61,439 bases of DNA, taken from assembly GCA_900696575.1 (NCBI GenBank), contig CAADHD010000009.1, positions 1-61,439 of the forward strand, read 5' to 3'. Of this stretch, positions 16,414-27,333 are shown in pieces. Numbering within the stretch: the stretch's first letter is position 1; each line of letters opens with the position of its first letter. Made by a program: the position numbers and the translations under genes. The notes under the pieces are model-generated. The model worked only from the letters and a program-made list of their open reading frames with translations. It was not told where the DNA came from and made no database searches. The stretch is from an uncultured Bacteroidota bacterium. GTDB taxonomy: Bacteria > Bacteroidota > Bacteroidia > AKYH767-A > OLB10.

Positions 16414-18780
16414 ATGTTCGTTATTAAACGCGATGGAAAAAAAGAGTCGGTTAAATTCGATAAGATAACCGCCCGCATACAAAAACTTTGTTATGGACTT
16501 AACAATCATGTTCAGCCCCTTGTGGTTACGCAGAAAGTAATTGAAGGAGTATATGACGGGGTTACCACCAGCGAATTAGACAACCTCGCTGCCGAAACAG
16601 CAGCTACCATGGCTGTGCGTCATCCTGATTATGCTTTGCTTGCTTCGCGAATTGCCGTAAGCAACCTGCATAAGAATACCAAGAAGAGTTTTTCGGAAAC
16701 CATGCGCTCTCTTTATAATTATGTAGATGAGAAAACCGGACGTAAAGCGCAACTCATTGCTGATGATGTTATGCAGGTTATCGAAGATAATGCCGACCTG
16801 CTTGACTCTACCATTATTTACGACCGCGATTTTGGTTACGACTTCTTCGGGTTCAAAACACTTGAAAAATCATATTTGCTCAAAATTAACGGCAAAGTAG
16901 TTGAGCGCCCGCAGCACATGATAATGCGCGTTGCCGTTGGCATTCACAAAAACGATATTGATTCAGTTATCGAAACTTACAACCTCATGAGCGAACGCTG
17001 GTTCACTCATGCAACACCTACATTATTTAATGCCGGAACACCCAAGCCTCAGCTAAGCAGTTGCTTTCTGCTTACCATGAAAAGCGACAGCATTGACGGC
17101 ATCTATGAAACCCTGCATCAGTGTGCAAAAATTTCGCAGAGTGCTGGTGGTATCGGATTAAGCATACACGATGTGCGCGCTACCGGTTCTTACATACGCG
17201 GAACCAACGGCACCTCAAATGGCATCATTCCGATGCTTCGTGTGTTTAATGACACCGCACGTTATGTTGACCAGGGCGGAGGGAAACGCAAAGGCTCATT
17301 CGCTGTTTATCTTGAACCATGGCATGCCGATATTTTTGAATTTCTGGATCTGAAAAAGAATCATGGAAAAGAAGAACTACGTGCTCGTGACCTCTTCTAT
17401 GCCCTTTGGATTCCGGATCTTTTTATGAAGCGTGTGGAAGAAGAAGGCCAGTGGAGCCTCTTCTGTCCTAACGAAGCTCCCGGCCTCGCTGATTGCTATG
17501 GTGCAGAATTCGAATTGCTGTACACCCGTTACGAACAGGAAGGCAAAGCGCGCAAATCAATTCCTGCACGCGAACTTTGGGCAGCCATCATCGAATCACA
17601 GATAGAAACAGGTACTCCTTATATGTTATACAAGGATGCTTGCAATGAGAAATCTAATCAAAAGAATCTCGGTACTATCAAAAGTTCCAACCTCTGCACT
17701 GAAATTATTGAATACACTGCACCTGACGAAGTAGCCGTTTGCAATCTTGCCTCCATTGCATTGCCGCGTTTTGTAATCAATGGCAAGTTTGACCATCAGA
17801 AGTTGTTTGACATTACGTATGTTGTTACCAAAAATCTAAACAAGATCATTGATATCAACTATTATCCGGTGCCGGAAGCAAGAAAAAGCAATATGCGCCA
17901 CCGCCCTGTCGGTATTGGAGTGCAGGGATTGGCAGATGCATTTATCCTTATGCGCATGCCTTTCGATTCGGAAGAAGCAAGAATGCTGAACCGAGAAATT
18001 TTTGAAACCATTTATTATGCAGCGCTCACCGCCTCCAAAGATTTAGCTAAACAAAATGGCGCTTACGAAACCTTTGCCGGCTCTCCTGCCTCACAGGGAA
18101 TTCTGCAATTTGATATGTGGAATGTTACGCCTACGGATCGCTGGGAATGGGACGTACTTCGCGATGAAATCAAAAAGCATGGATTAAGAAATTCATTGCT
18201 GCTGGCTCCTATGCCAACCGCATCCACATCGCAGATTCTCGGCAATAACGAATGCTTCGAACCTTATACCAGCAACATTTACACAAGACGCGTTTTGTCC
18301 GGTGAGTTTGTGGTAGTAAACAAACACCTGCTTAAAGATTTGGTTGATTCCGGACTTTGGAATGACAAAATCAAAAACAAACTTATTGCTGCCAATGGTT
18401 CCGTGCAAAACATAGAAGAAGTTCCTGATAATTTGAAAGCACTCTACAAAACCGTATGGGAAATAAAACAACGAGCCATTATTGACATGGCTTCCGACCG
18501 AGGCGCTTACATTGACCAGAGCCAGAGCCTGAATCTTTTTATTCCTGATCCTAATTATGCCAAACTCTCGTCTATGCATTTTTACGCATGGAAAAAAGGG
18601 TTGAAAACAGGCATGTATTACATGCGTACCAAAGCCGCTACCGATGCCATCAAATTTACGGTTGAAGGCCACAGCAACCATAACATCATCAATAACCAGG
18701 AAATAAATAAATCAGAAGTGCTTGCCGAGATTGCATGTTCTATTGATAACAAAGATGACTGCCTTTCCTGCGGAAGCTGA
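16414..18780 (+). CDS. nrdA: Ribonucleoside-diphosphate reductase, large (R1) subunit, class Ia
   Basis: NrdA is the catalytic subunit that reduces NDPs. The 788-residue protein starts with an ATP-cone allosteric domain ([16 protein letters not shown]). The active-site residues are C217 (LSSCFLL), N426, C428 and E430 (SNLCTEI) and C443 (VAVCNLAS). These numbers are each one less than those of the human R1 residues, and the length is close to human R1's 792. The C-terminal redox pair is CLSCGS, again as in eukaryotic R1. With nrdB it forms an aerobic, eukaryote-like class Ia enzyme. A terminator follows 24 nt after the stop. Confidence 0.97.
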   Translation: MFVIKRDGKKESVKFDKITARIQKLCYGLNNHVQPLVVTQKVIEGVYDGVTTSELDNLAAETAATMAVRHPDYALLASRIAVSNLHKNTKKSFSETMRSLYNYVDEKTGRKAQLIADDVMQVIEDNADLLDSTIIYDRDFGYDFFGFKTLEKSYLLKINGKVVERPQHMIMRVAVGIHKNDIDSVIETYNLMSERWFTHATPTLFNAGTPKPQLSSCFLLTMKSDSIDGIYETLHQCAKISQSAGGIGLSIHDVRATGSYIRGTNGTSNGIIPMLRVFNDTARYVDQGGGKRKGSFAVYLEPWHADIFEFLDLKKNHGKEELRARDLFYALWIPDLFMKRVEEEGQWSLFCPNEAPGLADCYGAEFELLYTRYEQEGKARKSIPARELWAAIIESQIETGTPYMLYKDACNEKSNQKNLGTIKSSNLCTEIIEYTAPDEVAVCNLASIALPRFVINGKFDHQKLFDITYVVTKNLNKIIDINYYPVPEARKSNMRHRPVGIGVQGLADAFILMRMPFDSEEARMLNREIFETIYYAALTASKDLAKQNGAYETFAGSPASQGILQFDMWNVTPTDRWEWDVLRDEIKKHGLRNSLLLAPMPTASTSQILGNNECFEPYTSNIYTRRVLSGEFVVVNKHLLKDLVDSGLWNDKIKNKLIAANGSVQNIEEVPDNLKALYKTVWEIKQRAIIDMASDRGAYIDQSQSLNLFIPDPNYAKLSSMHFYAWKKGLKTGMYYMRTKAATDAIKFTVEGHSNHNIINNQEINKSEVLAEIACSIDNKDDCLSCGS

Positions 18781-18804
18781 TTGTTAACTTAATGTCAGAT
18801 TAAT

Positions 18805-18830
18805 AGCCCTGCATTTACAGGGCTTTTTTG
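18805..18830 (+). terminator. Rho-independent terminator of nrdA
   Basis: AGCCCTG (18805-18811) pairs with CAGGGCT (18818-18824) around a six-base loop, followed by six T residues. Confidence 0.88.
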
Positions 18831-18839
18831 TTTCCTCCT

Positions 18840-18869
18840 TTTGATATGTAATTGCTCCTGTTACTTTTG
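18840..18869 (+). promoter_or_regulatory. Bacteroidetes-type promoter (TTTG-N18-TACTTTTG)
   Basis: TTTG at 18840-18843 and TACTTTTG at 18862-18869 are separated by 18 bp, close to the Bacteroidetes sigma consensus (TTTG/N19/TAnnTTTG). The -7 element ends only 4 nt before the ATG at 18874, so the transcript is probably leaderless. This also decides the start of the following gene. Confidence 0.7.
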
Positions 18870-18873
18870 TCGC

Positions 18874-19329
18874 ATGAAAGACTTCGAACTGATAGTTTAC
18901 ATAATTGCTGCACTTATTTGGTTTATTTCAAAAAACTACCGTAAGGTTCAGCAAAACCGGCCCGGACAGCAGCCGGCCCCGGTGCAAGCACCGGAGCCGC
19001 AAAAACCTGTTCCGGCAGATAGAAAAAGAAAGAAACAAGCAGTAGCACTACCTGTAAAACCAGCACCATCCCAAAAAATTCCTTATCAGGCAATGAAAAG
19101 GCAAAGCCTTGCCAAAGAATATAAACCTATTCGCAAGTCTCCAGCGCCCGAATTTCTTAATACTGAAATTGAATCAACACAAAATTTTTTTCAAAAATTT
19201 CTTGCAACCGAAGAGCAACTTCATCCGGTTCAGATTCATGAAGCCGAAGACTTCAAACCATACCTTATGCCTGATGACCTCAAAAAAGCGATGATCTATG
19301 CTGAAATTATAAGGCGTCCTTATAACTAA
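18874..19329 (+). CDS. Small membrane-anchored protein of unknown function
   Basis: The 151-residue protein starts MKDFELIVYIIAALIWFISK, placing one N-terminal membrane helix (about residues 4-20) followed by a basic stop-transfer segment. A Pro/Ala/Lys-rich, low-complexity cytoplasmic stretch follows (about 28-75, with QQPAPVQAPEPQKPVPADR). The C-terminus is short, acidic and helix-rich (LMPDDLKKAMIYAEIIRRPY). An earlier ATG at 18844 in the same frame lies between the promoter boxes and is rejected. I do not recognise the family beyond its resemblance to other Bacteroidetes single-helix proteins with a conserved tail; the tail's conservation could not be tested. Confidence 0.6.
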   Translation: MKDFELIVYIIAALIWFISKNYRKVQQNRPGQQPAPVQAPEPQKPVPADRKRKKQAVALPVKPAPSQKIPYQAMKRQSLAKEYKPIRKSPAPEFLNTEIESTQNFFQKFLATEEQLHPVQIHEAEDFKPYLMPDDLKKAMIYAEIIRRPYN

Positions 19330-19422
19330 GATTCGTATCAAATTTATCCCTTTATAACCTATAGTCTTGTAATCCCACAGTTAGAACTCCGGATTGAAGA
19401 CATAAAAAAATTTTAACAAAAA

Positions 19423-19452
19423 TTTGGGACTTGATAAAAGTTTCTACATTTA
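19423..19452 (+). promoter_or_regulatory. Putative promoter of the receptor/surface-protein/PorV cassette
   Basis: TTTG (19423-19426) and TACATTTA (19445-19452) are again 18 bp apart, with one mismatch at the last base of the -7 box. The box lies 43 nt before the ATG at 19496, and the cassette ends at the terminator at 28421. Confidence 0.5.
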
Positions 19453-19495
19453 CGCGCCTGAAAAAACGATTTACCCTGAACTAATCAAAAACTAT

Positions 19496-22400
19496 ATGCT
19501 AAGAAAATGTTACCTGGCTTTGGCCTTCATCAGCGTTTTAGGTTTTAACGCTTTCTCTCAAAACACCGGTTCCATCAGCGGAAAGGTGCTCGACAAAACA
19601 ACCGGAGAACCACTCCCGTTTGCCAACGTAATTGCCGAAATAAATGGCAGGCAGGCCGGTGGTGCTCAGACAGACATTGACGGTAAATTTACCATTAAGC
19701 CTCTTGCTCCCGGTAATTATGATATCAAAGCCTCCTTTGTCGGATATTCGGCTGCCGAAGTAAAGGGGATTCTGGTGTCTGCCGACAAAATCACCTACCA
19801 GGATTTAAAGTTAACCAAAGGAGCAGTGGATATTCAGGCAGTTGAAATTACCGAATGGAAGCAGCCAATTATTGATAAAGGTCAAACCAGTACCCAGCAA
19901 ACCATAACTCAGGAACAAATTCTGCAAGCGCCAACCAGAAGCGTAACTTCTATTGCTGCTACCAGTGCCGGTATTGTTCAGAAAGATGAAGGCGATGCCA
20001 TCAATGTTCGCGGTTCGCGAAGTGATGCCACAGATTATATTGTGGATGGTATTCGTGTTCGCGGAAGTCTTAAGCTTCCCCAATCAGCCGTTGAACAGAT
20101 AACAGTTAAAACAGGCGGTCTTGAAGCGCAGTATGGCGATAATACCGGTGGTGTAATTGTGGTGTCAACCCGTGGACCTGCTGAAGAAATCAGCGGTGGT
20201 GTTGAAGTAGTTACTTCCGAAATTTTTGATGATTATGGCTACAACCTTATTGGGGCAAACATTTCCGGCCCGATTTGGAAAAAGGAATCAGGTTCCGGAA
20301 AAAGGACAGTAGCAGGTTTCTTTCTTGGTGCAGAATATCAAAAAGAAAAAGACCCGGACCCTTCTGCTGTAGGAACATGGCAGTTAAAAGACGGAGTACT
20401 CGAAGATTTAAAGAAAGCACCGTTAAAATTAAACTCAATAGGTTCAGCGCTTGAACCTGCTGCCGTACGTATTACTGCTAATGATGTAGAGAAAATCAAC
20501 TATAAAAATAATGCTAACTCCAAAGGCTATTCTTTCAATGGGAAATTAGATTTAGCACCAACCAAAAACATCAACCTTACCTTCGGAGGAAGTTATGACA
20601 GAAGTGACCGAATGATTTTCAGTTTGAACAACATGCTGTTAAACAACTCGAATAACGAACAACGAATTGAATCAAACATTAATGCCTTTGCCCGGTTTAC
20701 TCACAAACTATCCAATACCGATGAAAAATCATCTTCTTTATTAAAGAATGCCTATTACAGCATTCAGTTTGATGTATCAAGGTTCACTCAAAAAAGACAG
20801 GACAGTGATCATCAGGACCGTTACTTTGATTACGGTTACATCGGAAAATTTACACAGCAGTTTACCCCGATTTTCAGTGCTCCTGACTCAACAGGTATCG
20901 TAACACAGCAGGCAATTGCCGCTACGGGTTATACATTTGTTCCCGGAGATGTAAATCCTGAAGGGCAGGCATATACTCAGGCTTATTATGATTATGCAAA
21001 TTCTATCGGAGTATTACCTACAACCTCTACGGGGGTTAGAAACAACAGTGCACTTATTAACGGGGATAACCCGCTAACCGTATTTGGCATTTGGAACCCT
21101 TTTGGCCAGGTATTCAACGGTTATGTTTTTACTGAGCAGAATCAATATACAGGACGTTTTGCTTTCTCAGCCGATGTTAAGAATCACAACTTTATGTTAG
21201 GCTTTGAATATGAGCAACGTGTGGAAAGAGCGTTCTCAGTTGCCCCCCGAAACCTATGGGGAAGAATGCGAAATCTGGCTAACACCGGGTTTAGCTTCTT
21301 TGGTGGAACCTATAATCTCGTAAACGATACTAATTTCTTTGTGCCAAGTTTTGCCAATCCAAATAATGCCACAGGTTTTTATCAGAATGTCAGAACGAAA
21401 CTTGGATTAGGATTAACTGATTATGTTGACATTGATTCTTATGACAGAGACAATTATTCATTAAGCCTTTTTACACCTGATGAACTGCTGAATCAGGGAT
21501 CTACATTTGTAACTTATTACGGTTATGACTACATAGGAAATAAACTTTCAGGAAAGCCATCATTTGAGTCCTTCTATAAAGAGAAAGATGAAAAAGGAAA
21601 TTTTACGCGTGGAATAGATGCCTTCCGCCCCAATTATATGGCTGTTTATCTGCAGGATAAATTTGACATTAATGACCTGATCTTTAACATAGGCGTACGT
21701 GTTGACCGTTTTGATGCAAATCAGAAAGTGCTTTCAGACCCCTATTCACTCTATCCAACAAAAACAGCGGGTCAGTTAAACATACCCAATCGCCCATCCA
21801 GTATAGGTGACGATTTTGTTCCCTATGTTCTTGATATTGCCAATCCTTCTGTAAACGAGATTATTGGCTATCGTGATGGAGAGACCTGGTACGATGCCTC
21901 CGGTGCTATAATTACTGACCCATCGGTATTGGCACAGATAAATTCAACTACGGTGATCTATCCCTATCTTGAAGACACAAGGCTTGCCTCTCCACGTGCC
22001 ATTGAAGGAGAGTATTTTGATCCGAACCGAAGTTTCAAAGATTATGAGCCTCAGATTACGGTAATGCCCCGCGTTGCGTTCTCCTTCCCCATCAGTGACG
22101 AAGCACAGTTCTTTGCTCACTATGATGTTTTAACTCAGCGTCCTTCAGGCAGACTACGCAATAATCCAGTTGACTATCTTTACTGGGAACTTGTTCAGGG
22201 TCCTCAATACACTAATCCGAATTTAAAACCGGAAAGAACCATTGACTATGAAGTAGGATTTAAACAAGCCCTTTCCAAAAGTTCTGCAATCAGTATCTCG
22301 GCTTTTTATCGTGAGTTAAAAGATATGATTCAGATTGTACAGCGCCCTTTTGCTTACCCACGAACTTATCAGACATGGGAAAACTTTGACTTTGGTACCG

Positions 22401-23131
22401 TTAAAGGCATTGTTCTTTCTTATGACATGCGCAGAACGGCCAATATCAGAATGAATGTTAACTATACTCTTCAGTTTGCTGAAGGAACCGGCTCAAGCGA
22501 TGCCGTGGCAAGCAAGCTACTGGATAACGGACTACCCAATCTTCGTAACCTTACCCCTCTTGATTATGACCAGCGCCATGTCTTTGTAGCCTCTGTGGAT
22601 TATCGTTATGGTAAGGGAAAAGACTACAATGGCCCTATGCTTTTTGGCAGTCAGTTTCTTGCCAATACCGGAGCTAACCTTGTTCTGCGTTTGAATTCAG
22701 GCACTCCTTATACCGCCAATTCAGATATTACTAATCAGGTTGCCAATATCGGAGTGCAACAAGTCGGTACCGGTGCGCTTAAAGGATCAATTAACGGATC
22801 TCGTTTACCGTGGCAGACTCGCCTCGATTTGAAAGTTGATAAAGAATTTGAAATTAAATTTAAAGGTGAAGGAAGCAGAGGACTTGGTATTAACGTCTAT
22901 GTACAAGTTCAGAATCTTTTGGATGCTAAAAATGTTCAAGGCGTTTATGCGGCTACCGGTGTTCCTGACGATGATGGTTTCCTTGCCTCTGCTCAAGGTC
23001 AACAGGCCATTAATCAATTACCTGTTGAGCAGCAGCAGGCCTTTATTGATCAATACTATATGAAATCTCCCAATCCGAACAACTACAGCATTCCACGAAG
23101 AATAAGACTTGGTGTTGGTATTAGTTTCTAA
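19496..23131 (+). CDS. TonB-dependent outer-membrane receptor with CarboxypepD_reg-like domain
   Basis: This is a protein of about 1211 residues. I start at MLRKCYLALAFISVLGF, the first Met with a signal peptide (ends AFSQ); the frame is open 24 codons further upstream without one. The exported protein begins with a CarboxypepD_reg-like beta-sandwich (GSISGKVLDKTTGEPLPFAN). A plug domain follows (INVRGSRSDATDYIVDGIRV and VKTGGLEAQYGDNTGGVI). The 22-strand barrel ends in the aromatic residue of RIRLGVGISF. No SusD partner is adjacent; instead the next two genes encode a large secreted protein and a PorV-like barrel. The substrate is unknown. Confidence 0.9.
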   Translation: MLRKCYLALAFISVLGFNAFSQNTGSISGKVLDKTTGEPLPFANVIAEINGRQAGGAQTDIDGKFTIKPLAPGNYDIKASFVGYSAAEVKGILVSADKITYQDLKLTKGAVDIQAVEITEWKQPIIDKGQTSTQQTITQEQILQAPTRSVTSIAATSAGIVQKDEGDAINVRGSRSDATDYIVDGIRVRGSLKLPQSAVEQITVKTGGLEAQYGDNTGGVIVVSTRGPAEEISGGVEVVTSEIFDDYGYNLIGANISGPIWKKESGSGKRTVAGFFLGAEYQKEKDPDPSAVGTWQLKDGVLEDLKKAPLKLNSIGSALEPAAVRITANDVEKINYKNNANSKGYSFNGKLDLAPTKNINLTFGGSYDRSDRMIFSLNNMLLNNSNNEQRIESNINAFARFTHKLSNTDEKSSSLLKNAYYSIQFDVSRFTQKRQDSDHQDRYFDYGYIGKFTQQFTPIFSAPDSTGIVTQQAIAATGYTFVPGDVNPEGQAYTQAYYDYANSIGVLPTTSTGVRNNSALINGDNPLTVFGIWNPFGQVFNGYVFTEQNQYTGRFAFSADVKNHNFMLGFEYEQRVERAFSVAPRNLWGRMRNLANTGFSFFGGTYNLVNDTNFFVPSFANPNNATGFYQNVRTKLGLGLTDYVDIDSYDRDNYSLSLFTPDELLNQGSTFVTYYGYDYIGNKLSGKPSFESFYKEKDEKGNFTRGIDAFRPNYMAVYLQDKFDINDLIFNIGVRVDRFDANQKVLSDPYSLYPTKTAGQLNIPNRPSSIGDDFVPYVLDIANPSVNEIIGYRDGETWYDASGAIITDPSVLAQINSTTVIYPYLEDTRLASPRAIEGEYFDPNRSFKDYEPQITVMPRVAFSFPISDEAQFFAHYDVLTQRPSGRLRNNPVDYLYWELVQGPQYTNPNLKPERTIDYEVGFKQALSKSSAISISAFYRELKDMIQIVQRPFAYPRTYQTWENFDFGTVKGIVLSYDMRRTANIRMNVNYTLQFAEGTGSSDAVASKLLDNGLPNLRNLTPLDYDQRHVFVASVDYRYGKGKDYNGPMLFGSQFLANTGANLVLRLNSGTPYTANSDITNQVANIGVQQVGTGALKGSINGSRLPWQTRLDLKVDKEFEIKFKGEGSRGLGINVYVQVQNLLDAKNVQGVYAATGVPDDDGFLASAQGQQAINQLPVEQQQAFIDQYYMKSPNPNNYSIPRRIRLGVGISF

Positions 23132-23165
23132 TCATAATTTTTTTAAATTTTAAAACTCTCTTATC

Positions 23166-26100
23166 ATGAAAAAGATAAAATTGATTGTAGCCCTTGGTTT
23201 GTCAGTTGCCTTACTGACACCTGCAACATTAGTTCTGTCAAAGGAAAATGTTACTGGAAATCCTAATAAGAAAAAGGGAAAATTATCCTCAGCATCTGCA
23301 GCGGGATGTGCCCCAACCACCACTCAGAATGATTTGGACATAAACAATATAAGAACCACCATTCTTGTTGGTGGTGATATGTGGTGGGATCTGGCAAATG
23401 CCAAATACGAAGTTCCGAAAAACAGCAGTAAACATTCCATTTTTGCAGGAGCATTATGGATTGGCGGTATTGATGCAGGAGGTAACATATTAGCAGCAGC
23501 TCAAACGTATCGTCAACAAGCCGGTAACGACTTCTGGGGTGGACCTTTAGATACTACTAATGTTTCTATTTCATTTCAACGTTGTATTGACTTTGATAAA
23601 CACTTCAGGGTTACAAAAGAAGAAGTGGAGACTTTTTTTGATGATCCTACCCCGGCAAATGCTACCAAAGCAATTAAGGAATGGCCCGGTAATGGTAATT
23701 TAAGCAACCCCACCGAAGGAAGATACCTTGCCCCGTTTGCTGATGTAAACGGTGATGGAGTTTATGATTATACCAGCGGAGACTATCCCGGTTTTCTGCT
23801 TACAGGCGATTATCCGGAAGTTCCTATTCCTAATACCAGTGCCGTAAAGGTTACATGCGATGACTATATCTTCGGGGATCAGGCTTTGTGGTGGGTGTTT
23901 AATGATGTGGGAGGTACTAAGACAGAAACTGAATCACCTTCCATCGGACTTGAAATAAGAGCCCAGGCATTTGCTTTCAAATCAAATGATGAAATCAATA
24001 ACATGACTTTTTATAAATACCAAATCATCAATCGGTCATTTAGCTCGTTGGCTCAGACTTATTTTGGCCAATGGGTTGACCCGGACCTGGGAAAATATGA
24101 TGATGATTATGTAGGTTGTGATGTTGTCAGAGGCTTAGGCTACTGCTATAATGGTGATGCCGAAGATGAAGGTGGAGATGGTTATGGATTAAATCCTCCT
24201 GCTGTTGGAGTAGATTTCTTTCAGGGACCTAAAGCTGATATTGGCGATGGCCTGGATAATGACAGAGATGGTTGCACAGATTGCACATTTATTACCGAGC
24301 CGGGAGGAAACGTTGTCAGTGTGCCGGATTATGAACTGCCCGAACTTATTATCATGTCAAAATTTGTTTACTACGAAAATGACTTTTCAGTAACTGGTAA
24401 TCCATCTCAATTAGATCATTATTACAATTACCTGCGTGGTATCTGGAAAGATGGAACCTCTATGACATGCGGAGGTAATGGGTATGGCGGAACAATTCCG
24501 GTAAATTTTATGTTTCCTGATAATACAGATCCCATCACTTGCCCTAACTGGACGGAAGCAAACTCAGGCAATGTTCCTGGCGACAGGCGCTTTCTACAAT
24601 CGGCAGGACCATTTACTCTTCAACCGGGTGCAGTAAATTACATTACCACCGGTGTTGTTTGGTCTCGTGCCACACAAGGCGGCCCTTGGGCTTCGGTTGA
24701 ATTAATCAAACTGGCCGATGATAAGGCACAGGCATTATTTGATAATTGCTTTAAACTTCTGGATGGCCCCAATGCCCCTGACCTTGCTATTCGTGAGTTG
24801 AATAAACAGATAATTATTTCCCTTGAAAATACCTATAGCCCGAAAATTGAACTCTATAATCAGCTTGATCCTACAATCTCAACAGTTAACGGTAATCCTG
24901 TACCTGACTCATTGAAATACTTCAAGTTTCAGGGTTACCAGATTTATCAGGTAAAAGATGCAAGCGTTGTAACCGCTGAACTTAAAAACCCCGACAGAGC
25001 GCGGCTTTTATTGCAATGCGATATCAGAGATGGGGTTTCAAAACTTGTAAACTTCTACTATGATGCCGGCTTAAATGCCCTTGTTCCTGTTGAAGAAGTA
25101 AATGGAAAAGATGAAGGTATTGTTCATTCTATAAAGGTAACTAAAGACTTGTTTGCCACCGGTGCTAATGATCTGGTTAACTTTAAAACATACTATTATC
25201 TGGCCATTTCCTACGCTTACAATAATTACTCTCCGTTTAATCCTTTTGACCCTAACCAGCTCGAAGGCCAGCAAAAGCCTTACAAAGCCGGACGTAACAA
25301 CATTAAAATTTATTCAGCAATACCTCATCCGCAACAGGTAGAGGCAAATGGTATGGTACTGAATGCTCAATTTGGAGAAGGACCTTCAATAAAACGTATT
25401 GAAGGAACAGGAAACGGTGGAAACATTCTTGATCTCACCTCCCAGACAGTAACCGAAATTTTGAATAATGGAATTGCATACAACCCTGTTTATGCTCGTT
25501 CTGCAGGTCCGCTTGGAATAAAAGTGTATGATCCGACCCTGGTTTCCGGAGGATCCTATGAAGTACGTTTTAATGGTGTAACAGACGCAGACAAGTGGAA
25601 TATGAAAGAAACAGGAAGCGGTATTTCGGTTGATGCTGATTTTCCGATTGGGTCGGCTAATGAACAAATCATGCGCGGCAGTAATTATGCATGGGGATTC
25701 TCTTCTAAAATTAACAATGTGATTGAAGCAGGTAAGGTTGGAGCTTTAAATAATGGCTTCCTTCAGGCTACAATTGCATACGCAGATAATCAGCAACGTT
25801 GGCTGTCAGGTGTAAAAGATGTGGATGGTCAAACCCCTGAAAACTGGATACGCAGCGGAACAACTACCGGAACCTTCCCTGATTATGCCGGCTTAGATGA
25901 TGCGCAGATTTACGAATCATTGATTGATGGTACCTGGGCTCCTTACAAATTGGCTGCGAAAGACAAGTATTACACACCGAAATACAACAACATTGCAGAA
26001 GCACAGATTCAGCTTTCTCCTACTGCCAATTCAAAAACAGGAATTTCAAGTGTTGACTTAGTAATAACCAGCGACAAGAGTAAATGGACTCGTTCTCCCG

Positions 26101-27290
26101 TAATTGAATTAGGCAGTGTCAATACAGCCACTATCGGGGGTGCCCGTCAGTTTGACCTTCGTAAATCACCCTCAATTGATAAAGATGGCAACCCTGGCGG
26201 TGACCTTTCAGTTCTTCCAACCGGTATGGGTTGGTTTCCCGGATACGCTATCAATCTTGAAACAGGTGAACGTCTGAACATTGCTTATGGCGAAAATTCA
26301 ATGCTCGATACTCAGAATGGTACAGATATGATCTGGAATCCTACCCGACAGAGCTATAAAGGTAATAACCCCCTTGATTCGGTTTACTTTGGCGGAATGC
26401 ATTATATCTACATCTTTGGACATAATGGCGATAATGTTTTCGGAAAAGCCGATGTCCCGGCTTATGACCAGGGAGCTTTTATAGGTAAAATGCTTGACTC
26501 TGCTTCTGTAACAAACAACAACACCATTCGAAGAAATGTATGGAAAGACTGTATGTGGACATCCATGCCATTACTTGCATCGGGCAAACAGTTGTTGTCT
26601 TCGGAGGTTACCATCAGACTTCGTGTTGCAAGAACATACAGACCTTTGGCCGGAGTTCCTACCCTCAATAACAATCAGGATCTTACTATTGGAAACACAT
26701 ATTATGTAAGCAGCACGCCTGTAACCTACAATAACGTAACCTACAATGTAGTGGGAGCCTCATTTGTTGCTTCCGGGCCGGCTACTAAGTTTACAGGTGC
26801 AGGATTAGTAACTGCAACAGCACCTCAAAATGGATTTAATCCCTTGTATCAGTTTAACACGAATGATTTAAAACCTGTTAAAGGCGATGCAGAAACTGCC
26901 AAGTCTGCTCTCGATTTGATTTCTATTGTTCCGAATCCCTATTACGCCTATTCGGCCTATGAAGGCACTCTTGGAGTAGTTGGCCAATTGGACAACAGGG
27001 TAAGAATTACCAACCTGCCCAGTAAGTGTACTGTTACTATTTTCAACCTTAATGGAACACTGGTTCGCAAATTCCTCCGCGATGTTGCCAGCGACAATTC
27101 TTCAGGCGGTGAAACAGAAGATCTTAAAAACCCGAATGCTGCAACATTCATTGACTGGGACATGAAAAATCACAAAGGAATAACAATCAGCAGCGGTATC
27201 TATCTGATTAATGTAAGCTCACCAACATTAGGCGAGCGCACCATTAAATGGTTCGGAGTTATGAGACCCATTGACCTTGATACTTTCTGA
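23166..27290 (+). CDS. Large secreted surface protein with FlgD-like C-terminus, TonB-receptor partner
   Basis: This 1374-residue exported protein starts MKKIKLIVALGLSVALLTPA (signal peptide). I recognise no enzyme domain. An N-terminal block has GDMWWDLANAKYEVP and SIFAGALWIGGIDAGG. Acidic Ca-binding-like loops follow: DVNGDGVYDYTSGDYPG, and GDGLDNDRDGCTDC, which resembles thrombospondin-3 repeats. The C-terminus is a FlgD-like Ig fold (ISIVPNPYYAYSAYEG, TIFNLNGTLVRKF, SGIYLINVSS) ending KWFGVMRPIDLDTF. This differs from a canonical T9SS tail, since it lacks the usual basic end. It lies 34 bp after the receptor gene and 43 bp before the PorV-like gene, so it may be their substrate or surface partner. 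Confidence 0.7.
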   Translation: MKKIKLIVALGLSVALLTPATLVLSKENVTGNPNKKKGKLSSASAAGCAPTTTQNDLDINNIRTTILVGGDMWWDLANAKYEVPKNSSKHSIFAGALWIGGIDAGGNILAAAQTYRQQAGNDFWGGPLDTTNVSISFQRCIDFDKHFRVTKEEVETFFDDPTPANATKAIKEWPGNGNLSNPTEGRYLAPFADVNGDGVYDYTSGDYPGFLLTGDYPEVPIPNTSAVKVTCDDYIFGDQALWWVFNDVGGTKTETESPSIGLEIRAQAFAFKSNDEINNMTFYKYQIINRSFSSLAQTYFGQWVDPDLGKYDDDYVGCDVVRGLGYCYNGDAEDEGGDGYGLNPPAVGVDFFQGPKADIGDGLDNDRDGCTDCTFITEPGGNVVSVPDYELPELIIMSKFVYYENDFSVTGNPSQLDHYYNYLRGIWKDGTSMTCGGNGYGGTIPVNFMFPDNTDPITCPNWTEANSGNVPGDRRFLQSAGPFTLQPGAVNYITTGVVWSRATQGGPWASVELIKLADDKAQALFDNCFKLLDGPNAPDLAIRELNKQIIISLENTYSPKIELYNQLDPTISTVNGNPVPDSLKYFKFQGYQIYQVKDASVVTAELKNPDRARLLLQCDIRDGVSKLVNFYYDAGLNALVPVEEVNGKDEGIVHSIKVTKDLFATGANDLVNFKTYYYLAISYAYNNYSPFNPFDPNQLEGQQKPYKAGRNNIKIYSAIPHPQQVEANGMVLNAQFGEGPSIKRIEGTGNGGNILDLTSQTVTEILNNGIAYNPVYARSAGPLGIKVYDPTLVSGGSYEVRFNGVTDADKWNMKETGSGISVDADFPIGSANEQIMRGSNYAWGFSSKINNVIEAGKVGALNNGFLQATIAYADNQQRWLSGVKDVDGQTPENWIRSGTTTGTFPDYAGLDDAQIYESLIDGTWAPYKLAAKDKYYTPKYNNIAEAQIQLSPTANSKTGISSVDLVITSDKSKWTRSPVIELGSVNTATIGGARQFDLRKSPSIDKDGNPGGDLSVLPTGMGWFPGYAINLETGERLNIAYGENSMLDTQNGTDMIWNPTRQSYKGNNPLDSVYFGGMHYIYIFGHNGDNVFGKADVPAYDQGAFIGKMLDSASVTNNNTIRRNVWKDCMWTSMPLLASGKQLLSSEVTIRLRVARTYRPLAGVPTLNNNQDLTIGNTYYVSSTPVTYNNVTYNVVGASFVASGPATKFTGAGLVTATAPQNGFNPLYQFNTNDLKPVKGDAETAKSALDLISIVPNPYYAYSAYEGTLGVVGQLDNRVRITNLPSKCTVTIFNLNGTLVRKFLRDVASDNSSGGETEDLKNPNAATFIDWDMKNHKGITISSGIYLINVSSPTLGERTIKWFGVMRPIDLDTF

Positions 27291-27333
27291 TGTTTAAACG
27301 ATAAACTAACTAAACCAATTAAAGCAAAAAGTT

